A stretch of DNA of 64,000 nucleotides from assembly GCF_001886715.1 (NCBI RefSeq), contig NZ_CP018082.1:1302001-1366000 (forward strand), written 5' to 3'. Under the pieces are notes generated by a model. It was not told the DNA's origin. It did not search any database and saw nothing but the letters and a program-made list of their open reading frames with translations. Positions within the stretch are counted from its first letter, which is position 1, and every line of letters starts with the position of its first letter. Source of the DNA: Nocardia mangyaensis (GTDB taxonomy: Bacteria; Actinomycetota; Actinomycetes; Mycobacteriales; Mycobacteriaceae). This document shows, in pieces, positions 36,430 through 46,200 of the stretch. Position numbers and translations under genes: made by a program.

Positions 36430-37266
36430 ATGACTGCCACCATCGCCGAGAGCACCGTCGAGCACCCCACACCGCCGACGATCGACCGCCGTCCCCGCAT
36501 CACCCACGTGAGCCTGCGGGCCTCGCTGTTCCAGTCGCTGATGATGGCGTGGCGAGGTCTGCTCACTTTCCGGCACAGCCCGCAGTTGCTCTACGACGCG
36601 CTGCTGCTGCCCATCGTCGGGCCGCTGCTGTTCGGCAGCATCTTCGGTACCGCCATCGCGGGCAGCATGCAGGCGTACCTGCCGATCCTGATTCCCGGCG
36701 TACTGGTGCAGATCGTGCTGACGTCGTCGGTGGCCACCGGAGTGCAACTGTCCGAAGACATTCGATCCGGCGTCTTCGATCGGTTCGTCGCCATGCCGAT
36801 CGCCCGGTCCGCACCGGTCGCCGGCGCGCTGCTGGCCGGCGCGACCAGGTATGTCATCGCCGCGACCACGGTGGTGATCGTGGGATTCGCGATGGGCTAC
36901 CGGCCCGATCATCCGGCCGGGCTCCTCGCCGGTGCGGTGCTCGTCGTCCTGGCGACCACCGCGATCAGCTGGTTGTTCGCGTTCATCGGCGTCACCGTGT
37001 CCAGACCCGCCGCCGTGCAGGGCATGTCGATGCTGGTGCTCACCTTCCTGAGTTTCGCATCCAACGCTTTGGTGCCCGAGTCGGCCATGCCGACCTGGCT
37101 GCGTTATGTCTCCGACTACAACCCGGTGTCCTACCTGGTGTCCGCGGTGCGCAGGCTCGCCGAAGACGGCGTGATCGGCACCGACGCCCTGTGGTCGGTG
37201 GTGGCCTCACTCGTGATCGCCGCCGTCTTCGCACCCCTGACCGTCCGCACCCTGCGTGCTCGCTGA
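36430..37266 (+). CDS. ABC-2 type permease, DrrB type
   Basis: A 278-residue membrane protein, 20 bases after the ATPase gene with GAGGCC before the ATG. After a 40-residue cytoplasmic N-terminus (HVSLRASLFQSLMMAWRGLL) come six hydrophobic segments, with VATGVQLSEDIRSGVFDRFVAMPIARSAP between segments 2 and 3, the ABC-2/DrrB coupling region, and ALVPESAMPTWLRYVSDYNPVSYLVSAVR before the last helix, both typical of the family. It forms the membrane half of the exporter. A single permease implies a homodimer or use of another subunit encoded elsewhere. Confidence 0.88.
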   Translation: MTATIAESTVEHPTPPTIDRRPRITHVSLRASLFQSLMMAWRGLLTFRHSPQLLYDALLLPIVGPLLFGSIFGTAIAGSMQAYLPILIPGVLVQIVLTSSVATGVQLSEDIRSGVFDRFVAMPIARSAPVAGALLAGATRYVIAATTVVIVGFAMGYRPDHPAGLLAGAVLVVLATTAISWLFAFIGVTVSRPAAVQGMSMLVLTFLSFASNALVPESAMPTWLRYVSDYNPVSYLVSAVRRLAEDGVIGTDALWSVVASLVIAAVFAPLTVRTLRAR

Positions 37267-37275
37267 GGAGCTCTC

Positions 37276-38646
37276 ATGACACTCACCGCCCCTGCCCAAT
37301 TCACCGCGCCCGTCGCCGTCAATCGGCTCACCGCCGACGACGACCTATTCCTCAAGCTGCACAGCCTCTACGGCAACGCACTGGTCAATCAACTCGCCTG
37401 GCGGTTCGACAAGCCCCTCGACCCCGAGATCCTCACCCGCTTCCACGCCCACCTAGCCCACGGGTTCCTGGCCCGGCGCGTGCAACCGGTCCGGGTTCCG
37501 TTCGCCCGCCCCTACTGGCTCCCTGCCACCGAATCGCTACCGCTGGTATGGGAGTCGGTGCCGGTCGCCGAAGACGAAATGCTGGACTGGTACTTCGCGC
37601 AGAGCCGGGTCGACTTCGATCCCACCACCGGTCAGGTGTGGCGGCTCTCCGCGACGACGACCACGACCGGCGGGACGCTGGTGTCGCTGGTGACCTCGCA
37701 CGTGGCATCCGACGGTGGCGCGGTGCTGTTCGCCGTAGGCGACGCACTGGCCCGGCTCTATGATAGCCCCGACGTGACAGCGGGTTCTGGACAGCTGGTC
37801 GGGTCACAGCCACGGAACGCGCTGGCTGCGAATGTCATCGATGCGGGCCGACAGCTACGCGCGGTCGCGCACGGGATTCGCGCGGCGATCGCCGCCCGTG
37901 GCGTCGTCGAGCCCGACCGCAACCCTCGCCCCGCACTCCCGGAGTTCCCCCTGCCGACCCAGTGGTCACCGGCCGACCTGGTGGTCCAGCTCGATCTCAC
38001 GGAGTGGAACGCCGCTGCCACACGGCATTCCGGCACCACGAACGGGCTCCTGATCGCCCTGGGCGCCGGTATACTCGGTCGCAGTGGGCGGGTCGGCGAC
38101 ACCGCAGGCATCCGCGTCGACATCCCGCATTCGATGCGCACTTCCGACGATCCGCGCGCCAATGCCACCACCGGCTTGCCGATCTCGGTCACCTATCGCG
38201 CCGACGAACGCATCGACCTCGCCGCCGTGCGCTCGGCTGTGAAGCGTGCCGCCACCGCCTACCGCGACCCCGCGACCACGCCCGCTCTGCAACACCTCCA
38301 ACCGTTGCAGATGGTCCTGCCCCGTTTCGTCCTGCGCCATTTCGCCCGCACCGCAAAGGCCCCGGAATGCCTGTGCACCAACCTCGGCGAAACCGCCAGT
38401 GGGGTTGCCGATTTCGCGGGGCACCACGCCTCCGCCGTCCTCATGCGACCGGTCGTGTGCACCAATGACACCGACATGTTCCGCCGCGTGGAGGTAGGTG
38501 TGAATCTGTCCTTCTCCACCGACGGCCACACGGTCACCTTGGCGGTCACCGGTGCCGACCCCGACCGCTTTCCCAGCCGCGCCGCGCTGCGCGAGTTGTT
38601 GTCGGCAGAATTCGAGGCCTGGGGATTGGCCCCGCAATTCTGGTGA
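37276..38646 (+). CDS. Second condensation-fold (PapA/WES-like) acyltransferase
   Basis: This 456-residue protein closes the operon, 9 bases after the permease gene, with GAGGAG before the ATG. The catalytic motif is His142-V-A-S-Asp146 (TSHVASDGGA). The layout (an N-terminal domain to about residue 200, then a second domain with ECLCTNLGETASGVADFAG near 365) fits two-lobed acyl-CoA or acyl-carrier-dependent acyltransferases. It is only distantly similar to the first acyltransferase, so it may acylate a different position on the same molecule. Its substrate is unknown. Confidence 0.72.
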   Translation: MTLTAPAQFTAPVAVNRLTADDDLFLKLHSLYGNALVNQLAWRFDKPLDPEILTRFHAHLAHGFLARRVQPVRVPFARPYWLPATESLPLVWESVPVAEDEMLDWYFAQSRVDFDPTTGQVWRLSATTTTTGGTLVSLVTSHVASDGGAVLFAVGDALARLYDSPDVTAGSGQLVGSQPRNALAANVIDAGRQLRAVAHGIRAAIAARGVVEPDRNPRPALPEFPLPTQWSPADLVVQLDLTEWNAAATRHSGTTNGLLIALGAGILGRSGRVGDTAGIRVDIPHSMRTSDDPRANATTGLPISVTYRADERIDLAAVRSAVKRAATAYRDPATTPALQHLQPLQMVLPRFVLRHFARTAKAPECLCTNLGETASGVADFAGHHASAVLMRPVVCTNDTDMFRRVEVGVNLSFSTDGHTVTLAVTGADPDRFPSRAALRELLSAEFEAWGLAPQFW

Positions 38647-38691
38647 ACCTCGGTGAGTCATGCTGATCCGGCATCTCGGACAAGATGAACG

Positions 38692-39080
38692 TCAGGCAGC
38701 TAACTCCCCGGGGCCGAAGGACGGATTCCAGGGGTCGTTGCAAGACGAGTGTGTCGCGCCTGCAATTCGTTCAAGATATTGTGCGAGTGATTCCAGGATC
38801 TCCTCCGCGGTCTTGGGCCAGACGAACGGCTTCGGGTCGGCGTTCCGCTGCTCGATCCACACGACGATGTCTTTGTCCAGTGCAGCGCTTTTGTGAACCC
38901 CACGGCGCAGGAGATGGCCGGTGAGGATCTCGAACCAGCGCTCGACCTGATTGAGCCACGACGACCCTGCCGGGGTGAAATGCATATGGAACCGTGGATG
39001 TTTGGCCCGCCAGGCGTTGACCATCGGCGTCTCCGAGCAGCTGGACCCGGTCTCGGGCCAGGCCATGCTGGTGCCGCGGA
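38692..39080 (-). pseudogene. IS630-type transposase, C-terminal fragment
   Basis: The minus-strand frame reads AWRAKHPRFHMHFTPAGSSW, LNQVERWFEILTGHLLRRG and PFVWPKTAEEILESLAQYLE, the C-terminal DDE portion (with the catalytic Glu in NQVERWF) of IS630/Tc1-mariner-like transposases. The N-terminal two thirds are missing, and the sequence before MVNAWRAKH breaks frame near 39060. No inverted repeats were identified. It marks the right boundary of the glycolipid operon. Confidence 0.75.
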
Positions 39081-39093
39081 ACGGGCGGCCGCC

Positions 39094-39480
39094 GCAAGGT
39101 GATCGACCTGGAGTGGCTGCGGCGGGGGTTATTCAAGCCGTCGGCGAAAGGGCTGCTGACCGCGCTGGCGCGGTTGCGGGATGTCAACGCACTGGTTCCG
39201 GCGTCGGTGGTGCTGCAGCGGCGCCTGCTCGGGTGTCGGCTTAGAGGTTGTCGGAGCGGGTGAGTCAGCTGCGGCGGCTACGGGAGCATCAGCTGGCGGT
39301 GCTGGTCGCGACCGTTGTCGCCCTGCGGGCGCGGGCGACCGATGATGTGATGGACTTGTTCTACCAGGTGATGGTCAACGACCTGATGTCCTAGGCCGAG
39401 CGGCAGTCCAATAAGGAGGAACTGCGCCGGTCCCCGCGGGTCTCCCGCAGCGCGGGCCAGATCTCGGTCTGCCCAGAAGT
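39094..39480 (+). pseudogene. Tn3-family transposase fragment
   Basis: Plus-strand frames give VIDLEWLRRGLFKPSAKGLL, TALARLRDVNALVPASVV, then after a frameshift near 39240 LSERVSQLRRLREHQLAVLV, ATDDVMDLFYQVMVNDLM, a stop, and AERQSNKEELRRSPRVSRSA. These correspond in order to the N-terminal half of actinobacterial Tn3 TnpA proteins. Catalytic parts are absent. The sequence from 39480 to 39660 has no clear gene. Confidence 0.6.
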
Positions 39481-39670
39481 CATCCTCGCAGCGTAACGGG
39501 CACCGGGTCCTCGAGCTGTTCGCCGTCATCGCCCGCGACAACAAGTAGAACGCCGAGTTCAACGGCATCGGCTACGCCGCTGACGGCGAAGCGTCCAAAG
39601 GCCGACATCTACCAGACCTGGCAGAGTAGGGCGGTGCGGCGTCGAACTCACTCCGCGCTGAGCACATGAC

Positions 39671-39704
39671 GACGGCCCACCGAGGATTTCCCGATGGGCC
39701 GTCG
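39671..39704 (-). terminator. Hairpin terminator after the 27-residue peptide gene
   Basis: GACGGCCCACCG, an 8-base loop and CGATGGGCCGTC form an 11-12 base-pair stem (one G-T-type mismatch). It begins 10 bases after the stop of the small minus-strand gene. There is no clear U-tract, as is common for actinobacterial terminators. Confidence 0.6.
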
Positions 39705-39714
39705 CGGTGTCGGG

Positions 39715-39798
39715 TCAGCTGCCCGCGCTGCCGCTCTGAATCGCGGCGAGGATCAGGTCAACGAGCACGCTGGCCAGCAGTGAGGATGCGGATCCCAT
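39715..39798 (-). CDS. 27-residue hydrophobic peptide under operator control
   Basis: The frame MGSASSLLASVLVDLILAAI...SGSAGS is 27 codons. GGAG lies 6 bases before the ATG, and a strong hairpin follows the stop, so it looks like a complete minimal gene. The centre (LLASVLVDLILAAI) is long enough for one membrane helix or an amphipathic surface helix. Two tandem palindromes lie 44-93 bases upstream. It may be a membrane-active or toxin-like peptide, a small porin-like peptide as known in Corynebacteriales, or a leader for something lost. No homologue is recognised. Confidence 0.5.
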   Translation of the reverse strand: MGSASSLLASVLVDLILAAIQSGSAGS

Positions 39799-39841
39799 GG
39801 ATGTCTCCTAGGTCGAATTCGAATACCGAGCTCCAGTCTCG

Positions 39842-39891
39842 ACTGGACGGACGTCCAGTACGCACAAGTTTCAACTGGACGAATGTCCGGT
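39842..39891. promoter_or_regulatory. Two tandem operator-like palindromes
   Basis: 39842-39859 is ACTGGACG-GA-CGTCCAGT, with perfect 8-base arms. 39874-39891 is ACTGGACG-AA-TGTCCGGT, an imperfect copy. Both are followed by ACGCA. The centres are 32 bases apart, about three helical turns, so bound dimers would lie on one face. TGGAC-N4-GTCCA half-sites are typical of TetR-family repressors. The likely target is the minus-strand small peptide gene. Confidence 0.6.
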
Positions 39892-40194
39892 ACGCAAAAC
39901 CCCGGTGACGAACAGCAACCCGAACGATGAAGGGGCAGCGAATATTTCGCCGAGCTGGCGTTGTTCCGAACCGCACGTGCGATCCCACACGGTGCCTACT
40001 TGCCACCCCAGGTCGGGGTCACCTGCACCGGCTGATATCCGGTCCCCGCGACTCAGGAGCCCGGCTATGGGATTCGTCATCGACGCGCCTGGACATACCC
40101 TGGCGGGACCGCCGCCAGGCCATGGGCTAGCGGGCGTCAACGATCGAGATCCTCCATGCACGGTGTGTTGTACGCCACTACATAGCCGACTGGT

Positions 40195-40220
40195 GCGCCA
40201 CTATATTGTCACTGTGGCGC
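40195..40220. promoter_or_regulatory. Inverted repeat in the abiE promoter region
   Basis: GCGCCAC and GTGGCGC form perfect 7-base arms around 12 bases, with an extra partial copy (CGCCACTACAT) at 40173. The gene start at 40276 lies 6 bases after TACTAT, a -10-like hexamer, so the transcript may be leaderless. AbiEi antitoxins are known to repress their own promoter by binding inverted repeats, so this is a candidate autoregulatory site. Confidence 0.5.
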
Positions 40221-40275
40221 CCGAAAGTTACGTACTGAATGAAATTATTGTGTGCGCACGCGCTACTATTAGGTC

Positions 40276-41262
40276 ATGCTCAACGGTCCGCTTCTGGAAC
40301 TAGCCTCTCTCGGGGAGGAACAGTGGGGCCTGTTCACCACTAGGCAGGCCGCGGTGGAGCGCGGGGTCACACCCCTGCAGCTGAAACGGCTGACCGACCA
40401 CGGCCACCTGATCCGGATCCAGCACGGTGTGTACCGGGTCGCCGGCGCACCGGACTCCCCGCTCGACGCGATCCGCAGCGCGTGGCTGGCACTCGAACCA
40501 GCTCGCACCGCCGGTGATCGCCTCGGTGACCCGGTGCCCCTCGGCGTCGTGTCGCACAGATCTGCCGCCGTGCTGCTGCAACTCGGCGACCTCGACGCCG
40601 ACATCCACCAATTCACCGTCGGCAAACCGCGGCGCAGCCGTAGCTCCGAGGTCACCTTCATCGTCGCCGCCCTCACCCCGACCGAATGGCACCGCGTCGA
40701 CGGGCTTCCTGTTACTCGTCCCCTGCGCACGGTCACCGACTTGGCCGCCGCCAACACTGACGGTGGCCACTTGGCGAGTGTCGTGCGCGACACGATCATG
40801 ACCGGGGACACCACGTCGGCTGAGCTCGCCGAAGCCTTGCGTCCTTACGCCCACAACTACGGAGCTCACCCCGGAGACGGCGCTGAAGTCGTCAGGACCT
40901 TCATCCACACTGCGGGAGTGCCCGCCTCAGCGGTAGAACTCGCGCAGGCTGACGAGCTCGACGGCGGTCGCGAGATCGAGTTCTCACCGGAAATGATTGC
41001 CGTCATCAGGCAGTCGGTTCGGGAGGTGCTATCCAGCAGCGGTTTCGACAAGGTACTGCGTGACGCCGTGGCCGCCAGCTTGCCTCCCGAGCTCCTCTCG
41101 CAGCAACTCGCTGCGATGGTCGAGCCGATCGCTACGGCAATCCGGCCCGCCCTCTCCCTCGTCACCTCGGATGAAGCGTTCACGTCGAATGAAGTGCAGA
41201 TCGCCCTCCAGAGCCTGCATGATGCCGTAGTCAGCCCAACCCGAGACCAGGAGCGACACTGA
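40276..41262 (+). CDS. AbiEi-family type IV antitoxin
   Basis: A 328-residue protein whose N-terminus (GLFTTRQAAVERGVTPLQLK, RLIRIQHGVYRVAG-like block) is the winged helix of AbiEi antitoxins. It continues with VVSHRSAAVLLQLGDL and the RPLRTVTDLAAA block typical of the family's second domain. The last 100 residues are a helical extension. It counteracts and represses expression of the adjacent AbiEii toxin. The stop TGA overlaps the toxin's probable CTG start. Such pairs abort phage infection or stabilise mobile DNA. Confidence 0.8.
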   Translation: MLNGPLLELASLGEEQWGLFTTRQAAVERGVTPLQLKRLTDHGHLIRIQHGVYRVAGAPDSPLDAIRSAWLALEPARTAGDRLGDPVPLGVVSHRSAAVLLQLGDLDADIHQFTVGKPRRSRSSEVTFIVAALTPTEWHRVDGLPVTRPLRTVTDLAAANTDGGHLASVVRDTIMTGDTTSAELAEALRPYAHNYGAHPGDGAEVVRTFIHTAGVPASAVELAQADELDGGREIEFSPEMIAVIRQSVREVLSSSGFDKVLRDAVAASLPPELLSQQLAAMVEPIATAIRPALSLVTSDEAFTSNEVQIALQSLHDAVVSPTRDQERH

Positions 41263-42176
41263 CCTCAACACCCCGCCGATCTGCCTCAGCGTTCCAGAGC
41301 TCGTTCAAGTCCAAAGCCAGAACGCTCTCAACCCGCACCGGTCGCCCCTCCGACCAGATCCAGCGCGAGATATATCTGTTCAGATTCCTCGCCCGGGTCT
41401 TCGTCGACCCCGGCAGCCCTTGGGTCCTCAAAGGTGGCGGTGGCCTGTTGGTGCGCATCACCGACGGCGCACGCCATAGTCGCGACGCCGATCTGATGCG
41501 CACCGACGTCACCGCCGAGGAAGCGATCATCGAACTTCGGGCTCTCCTGGATCGACCAACCGACCTCGATCCCCTTTCCTTCCAGGTCAAACGCAGCAAA
41601 TCTAACCCGGGAGGTCCGGACGCTGCACAGCTGACGGCCGATGTGTACTACGGAGCCACACTGCTGTACACATTCCCCATCGACCTGTCGATACGGACTA
41701 CTCTCGCCGCGGGGACCGATCAAGTCGTACCTGTCTCCATGATCGACATCGACGGTTTCGCTGAGCTCCCGCCGTTCACAGTGATGTCGCTGGCCGACCA
41801 GATCGGTGACAAAGTCGCCGCGATGTATCAGCTGTACGGAGCCAGGAACAACACCCCATCGACTCGCTACCACGACCTGGTGGATCTGCACCTGATCATC
41901 GCCCGCTTCCCCATCGACGCCGCGAGCACCGCAGCGGCTCTGCAACTTCAACAACATCGGCGGCCTAATCTCACGCTCCCTGCGGCAGTACGAAGCCCTG
42001 GCCCCCAGTGGGCTGCGGGCTATCCGAAGGAAGCACGTGCGGCCAAACTCGCGGCGCGCTTGCATACGCTCGATGAGGCCTTCGCCGTGCTGGCGGAGTT
42101 CCTCGATCCGCTTCTCGACGGCACCAGAACCTCCGGAATCTGGGAGCCGTTGCGCCAGAGCTGGTCCGACTTGTAG
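41259..42176 (+). CDS. AbiEii/AbiGii nucleotidyltransferase toxin, CTG start likely
   Basis: The frame contains PWVLKGGGGLLVRITDGARHSRDADLMRTD, the GG-x-L and (R)DAD metal-binding core of AbiEii nucleotidyltransferases, and a later RYHDLVDLHLIIARFP block. The core starts well before any ATG, so the start must be upstream. The CTG at 41259 has CAGGAG at 5 bases, overlaps the AbiEi stop (CTGA), and gives 305 residues beginning (M)TSTPRRSASAFQSSFKSK, as expected for the family. AbiEii toxins transfer nucleotides to tRNA acceptor ends. With AbiEi it forms a complete type IV toxin-antitoxin pair. Confidence 0.78.
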   Translation: MTSTPRRSASAFQSSFKSKARTLSTRTGRPSDQIQREIYLFRFLARVFVDPGSPWVLKGGGGLLVRITDGARHSRDADLMRTDVTAEEAIIELRALLDRPTDLDPLSFQVKRSKSNPGGPDAAQLTADVYYGATLLYTFPIDLSIRTTLAAGTDQVVPVSMIDIDGFAELPPFTVMSLADQIGDKVAAMYQLYGARNNTPSTRYHDLVDLHLIIARFPIDAASTAAALQLQQHRRPNLTLPAAVRSPGPQWAAGYPKEARAAKLAARLHTLDEAFAVLAEFLDPLLDGTRTSGIWEPLRQSWSDL

Positions 42177-42535
42177 GGCGGATGGCGCCGGATCGGCTAC
42201 GCCACGCATGATCTGGGGACAGGTTCGAGGCGTTCGAGCGGGGGATCGCGGGCACCCCGACTGCGAGCGTGTGGACAGGTTCTCTCCGCCCTGGCTGGAG
42301 GCCGTCGGCCAGGCCTGAATCCGGTGGAAGGGCTATCTACCCGCGAATATTCGACGTCGGTGCGACCGCGCCCGTGTGGAGTGGAACGTGGCGGTGCGCG
42401 TGCAAGAGAGGTGTCTCGTATACCGCTCTTACACGTTTTCGCGTCACATCTGCCGCATCTACGTGCTCGAGTGGTGCGATGGAGGTGACCTGACCCCATG
42501 AGATCGGTTCAGGTGGACCGACTACCGGGGTCCCG
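42177..42535. other. Gap between AbiEii and the IS30 remnant
   Basis: About 360 bases hold no recognisable gene, hairpin or repeat. It may contain further degraded mobile DNA. Confidence 0.4.
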
Positions 42536-43030
42536 TCATCGCAGCCACCCCGCGATCTGCTGCGGCGACCAATCCTCGCCCAGCTTCGCGGCGACCATCT
42601 CCCGCAGCACCGGATTAGTGGCGAGCTTGCTAGGTTTCGGTCGCAACGCGCGTTCGTAGGCGGCCGCATCGGCGACCGCGGCTCGGTACACCTCTCGACC
42701 GCCGTTGCGGGTGATCTCCCGCGACAGCGTCGATGATGCCCTCCCGATCTGATCGGCGATCGTTCGGGCCGCGCGGCCTGCGGCGATACCACGTGAGATC
42801 TCCTCACGCTCACCAAGAGACAGATGACCCGCACGCCGACACCGAGACGCCTGGCGGATCCCGCCACTCACACGCAGAAACCGTGAGACACGCGGATGGT
42901 TGCTACCTACTACACCGGCGACCACCCGAGCGATTCCCCACCGCGCCAACCGTCCCAAATCCGCTCTTGCTGTTCAACACTGAACCCACTACCCCCCCAC
43001 ACGCACCATCGCCTCCACAACCGGACATCA
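42536..43030 (-). pseudogene. IS30-family transposase, N-terminal fragment
   Basis: The frame 42958-42536 reads VGSNHPRVSRFLRVSGGIRQ, LSLGEREEISRGIAAGRAAR, SSTLSREITRNGG and LGEDWSPQQIAGWLR, the N-terminal DNA-binding half of IS30 transposases, ending at a stop before the DDE core. Upstream, in another frame, GFSVEQQERIWDGWRGGESL supplies the expected opening, so a frameshift lies near 42925. The element is dead. It flanks the downstream side of the caspase/STAND gene. Confidence 0.75.
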
Positions 43031-43218
43031 TTCACCAGCGGTGATGCATTGACCGGTTGAGACCAAGATCGTTTTGAGACACCAACTGGCAGGCAGTTGG
43101 GGGCGCGGGCGGGTTATCGCTCCGAGTATGCTGGGTGTAGCCGTGGCGGTCGGCGACGCGTGCGTTGTCCACCGCCAACTCCCACCAGGCGATGATCAGG
43201 AGACCGTGTCGTCCGTGT

Positions 43219-46200
43219 TCAGCTGGTGTTGGAGGGGCAGGTAGATGTGTATTCCCGGTCCCGGAGGGTCGCTGTGGATTGCCATTCCTCGGGCGTGAGA
43301 TCTCGGCCCACAACGGCACACAGCCGGTCGGTGAGCACCTGTCGGTCGGTGCTCCACAACGCGGTCTCGAATACCTGTGGCTGATTATCGATGTCGACCG
43401 GGAAGAAGAAGAGTCGACCGTCGCCGGTCGCGATCGGGATGCCATTTGCATTGAGTCCACCAGCGAACCTTCCCGTAGACGTATCCCAAACGGCAAGTTC
43501 GTAGTCGAAACCGGCGGGGACATCGCCTGGATCCGCGGACCCGACACTTACCCCGTTGTACGCAATCAGATTCGATCCGTCTCTGGAAAATGCGAATCTG
43601 GTGTTCGGGATTATGGCCACCGCATACGGAGGGTCCGCCAGTTCGGCTATGGTAGTCCCTGTCTCTTCGTCCCACACAATCGCGCCGCCGTTGTTGTCTC
43701 GAACGGTGCGACCGCCATCGGGTGATACGGCTACAGCATATCCCACGGCGCGAGCCGGCCCACCCATTGAACTCATGCTGTCCATGTCGAAGACGACGGA
43801 CTCGAATTCTTGATTTCCGTCCGACCTGTCTTGCGGAATTCTCGAATCTATCAAAAGGTGCCCGCTGGGGATTCTGCGAATCGATTGTACGAACTCGAAC
43901 TTCTCCTCAGAGATTAGTTCGCGATGTTCATCCACGGAAAAGAACTTCAACTCCGAACTATTATCGGATTCGACCACGATATATGCCAACACCTTGCCAT
44001 CCGGACTGAATTCCATGCGATCGACAAGGCTGCCGGGGGCATGGACACGTGCGATGATCCGGGCATCGGCTCCGGTGCTCCAGATCTCCACTCCGGCCTC
44101 CCATCCTCGGCTGACCGCAACGAGCTCCCCGTCATCCGAAATCGCGGCGGTCGGTGTCTGCGTGTACCATACGCTCGGGGCGAAAACATGTGCGACCGGA
44201 GGATTTCGACGGATATCCCACTTTCGAAGCGATAGTCCGAAACCCTCGTCATGTTTTATTCCGATTGTCGCCACGTACGTCCCGTCGGCACTCACCGCGA
44301 TGGGCAAGTCGGCGTAGTCGTCGTAGTTCGGCAATATCGTTCCATCCCACTGGATCAATTGCCCCTGTTTGTCGATCGTCAGAAGCGACGACCCATCGGA
44401 TACGTACTCGACCGCAGTGGCCGGCCGATCGAGTGACGGATCGTCTGCCCACGTGTTCTGGTGAACACGCCAGTGTCTGATATTCGAGTCCGTACCGACG
44501 GTCAGGTTCCGGCTATCCGTACTGAAGGCGAGTGCCCGTACCTGTGCGCCTGGATCGGAGACCTCGGTCGGAACAAGGGGCACCGCACGCAGATCCCAAA
44601 TTTTCGCAATCCCATCGTTGTCCAGCGTAGCCACGAAATTCCCGTCAGGCGAAAGGTCGAAATCCATGACGATGCCGCCGCCTGCATTCACGACTGTACG
44701 GTCGGAAGTGGCAACATTATGAATGGTCAGGATTTCTTCGCTGAGGCCGACCACGATGGCGCCGTCGGCGCTGAGTGCGACATGGTTGCGCGGCGTGCGA
44801 GTGCTGTGCAGGAACTGGACCGAGGTCGGTGAGCAGGAATCAGGTAGGATCGTCGGTTCGGTTTCCCAGCGCGCGTCGATTACGCTGAGCCTATTGGCAG
44901 AATCGCACCAGGCTACGATTGATCCGTTCGGGATGCCGACTACGCCGAACGGCCGTGCGTCGACGGGTATTTCAAGAATTGGGTTGCTCGGGTCGGATTC
45001 GTCGACGATCAGAATATCCGTGTCCGTGCTGATCGCAGTCTTTCGGCTCGAGTCGATGAGGGCGATGTCAGAGCCGGGTCCCCCGAGCGGAAGAGTCACC
45101 TCGTCGATCGCGCGTGTCGCCAAGTCGACCAGCCAGAATTTCGGCGAATCATCGTAGGCTCCGTCATCCACGACGACTTGCGTTGTTCCTGGGATCGGTG
45201 TCAACGTCGCTTTCTCGGGATTCACGCTGAATCCTGATGGCATGGACAGGGTCGCTGACATCCCTGCGCTCGATTGGATGATAGGACCGGCGGCAACTCT
45301 GATGTCGATATCGTCTGTCAGCCGCAATGCTGCGGCCACGCGCAGAATGGCAAGGTCCGGTCTGCCGAAGAACTCGAGCCGAGCCGAGTCCACCAGCGAT
45401 CGTGCCACAGCGACATCGGCAGCGCGGCGCGACTCAGCACTCTTTGCCATCGCGTATAGGGCTGATGTCGCGGTCGCGAGAACCAGGACACAGAGTATCG
45501 CGATCACCTGCTGCAGACGCCGGATTCTGCGCTGACGCTGCCTCGCTGAAGCTGCGACGAAGGCGCTCTCGTCAGTGGTCAGCAGCGCTGCGCGCGGGGG
45601 ATCCGCGGTCCATCGAACCGCGTCTGCGAGTCGGTCTCCGGTCAGCAGATTGTCATCACGACGGCGGTCACGCCAGATCAGGTGCGCCTCGCTGATTTGC
45701 TGGCGGACTATGTGCCACGAACGATCGTCGCTGATCCAGGCCCGCAACCTGTCCCAGTGCCTGACCACCGCGTCGTGGGTCAGACGAACCGATGTCTCGT
45801 CTCGGACGAGTAGCCGGGCTCGTATGAGTACGCTCGCGACCTTCTCCGCACAGTCGTGAATGCCTCGAAGATCGCTCAGATCTATCGGGCGGTGCGTGTC
45901 GGGCGCATCGGTGCCGACAGTCACCATTCGCACCATCAGCCGACGGCAGGCCTCCTGCTCATCGCTGTCGAAATCGAGGAAGGCCGAGTTTGCGGTGTGG
46001 GCGATCGAACCACGTATTCCGCCGACCCGCTCGTATCCGTGGGCCGTGATGACGTTGCCACTCCGCAGTTGCCAGGCGGCATCGAGCGCGTGCGAGACCA
46101 ACGGCAAGGCTCCGCCGTCGATAAGATCGCTATCGTCACCGACCGCCAAGTCTCTGAGGATCTCCTCCGGCAGTTCTGGATCCACTCGCAGGTTCGCCAG

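Noticed and set aside
1..38646. One single biosynthetic gene cluster joining the PKS and the acyltransferase/GT/exporter operon
   Set aside because: Twenty-four kilobases of catabolic genes, regulators and mobile debris separate them on opposite strands. A shared product is possible, but a single cluster is not supported.
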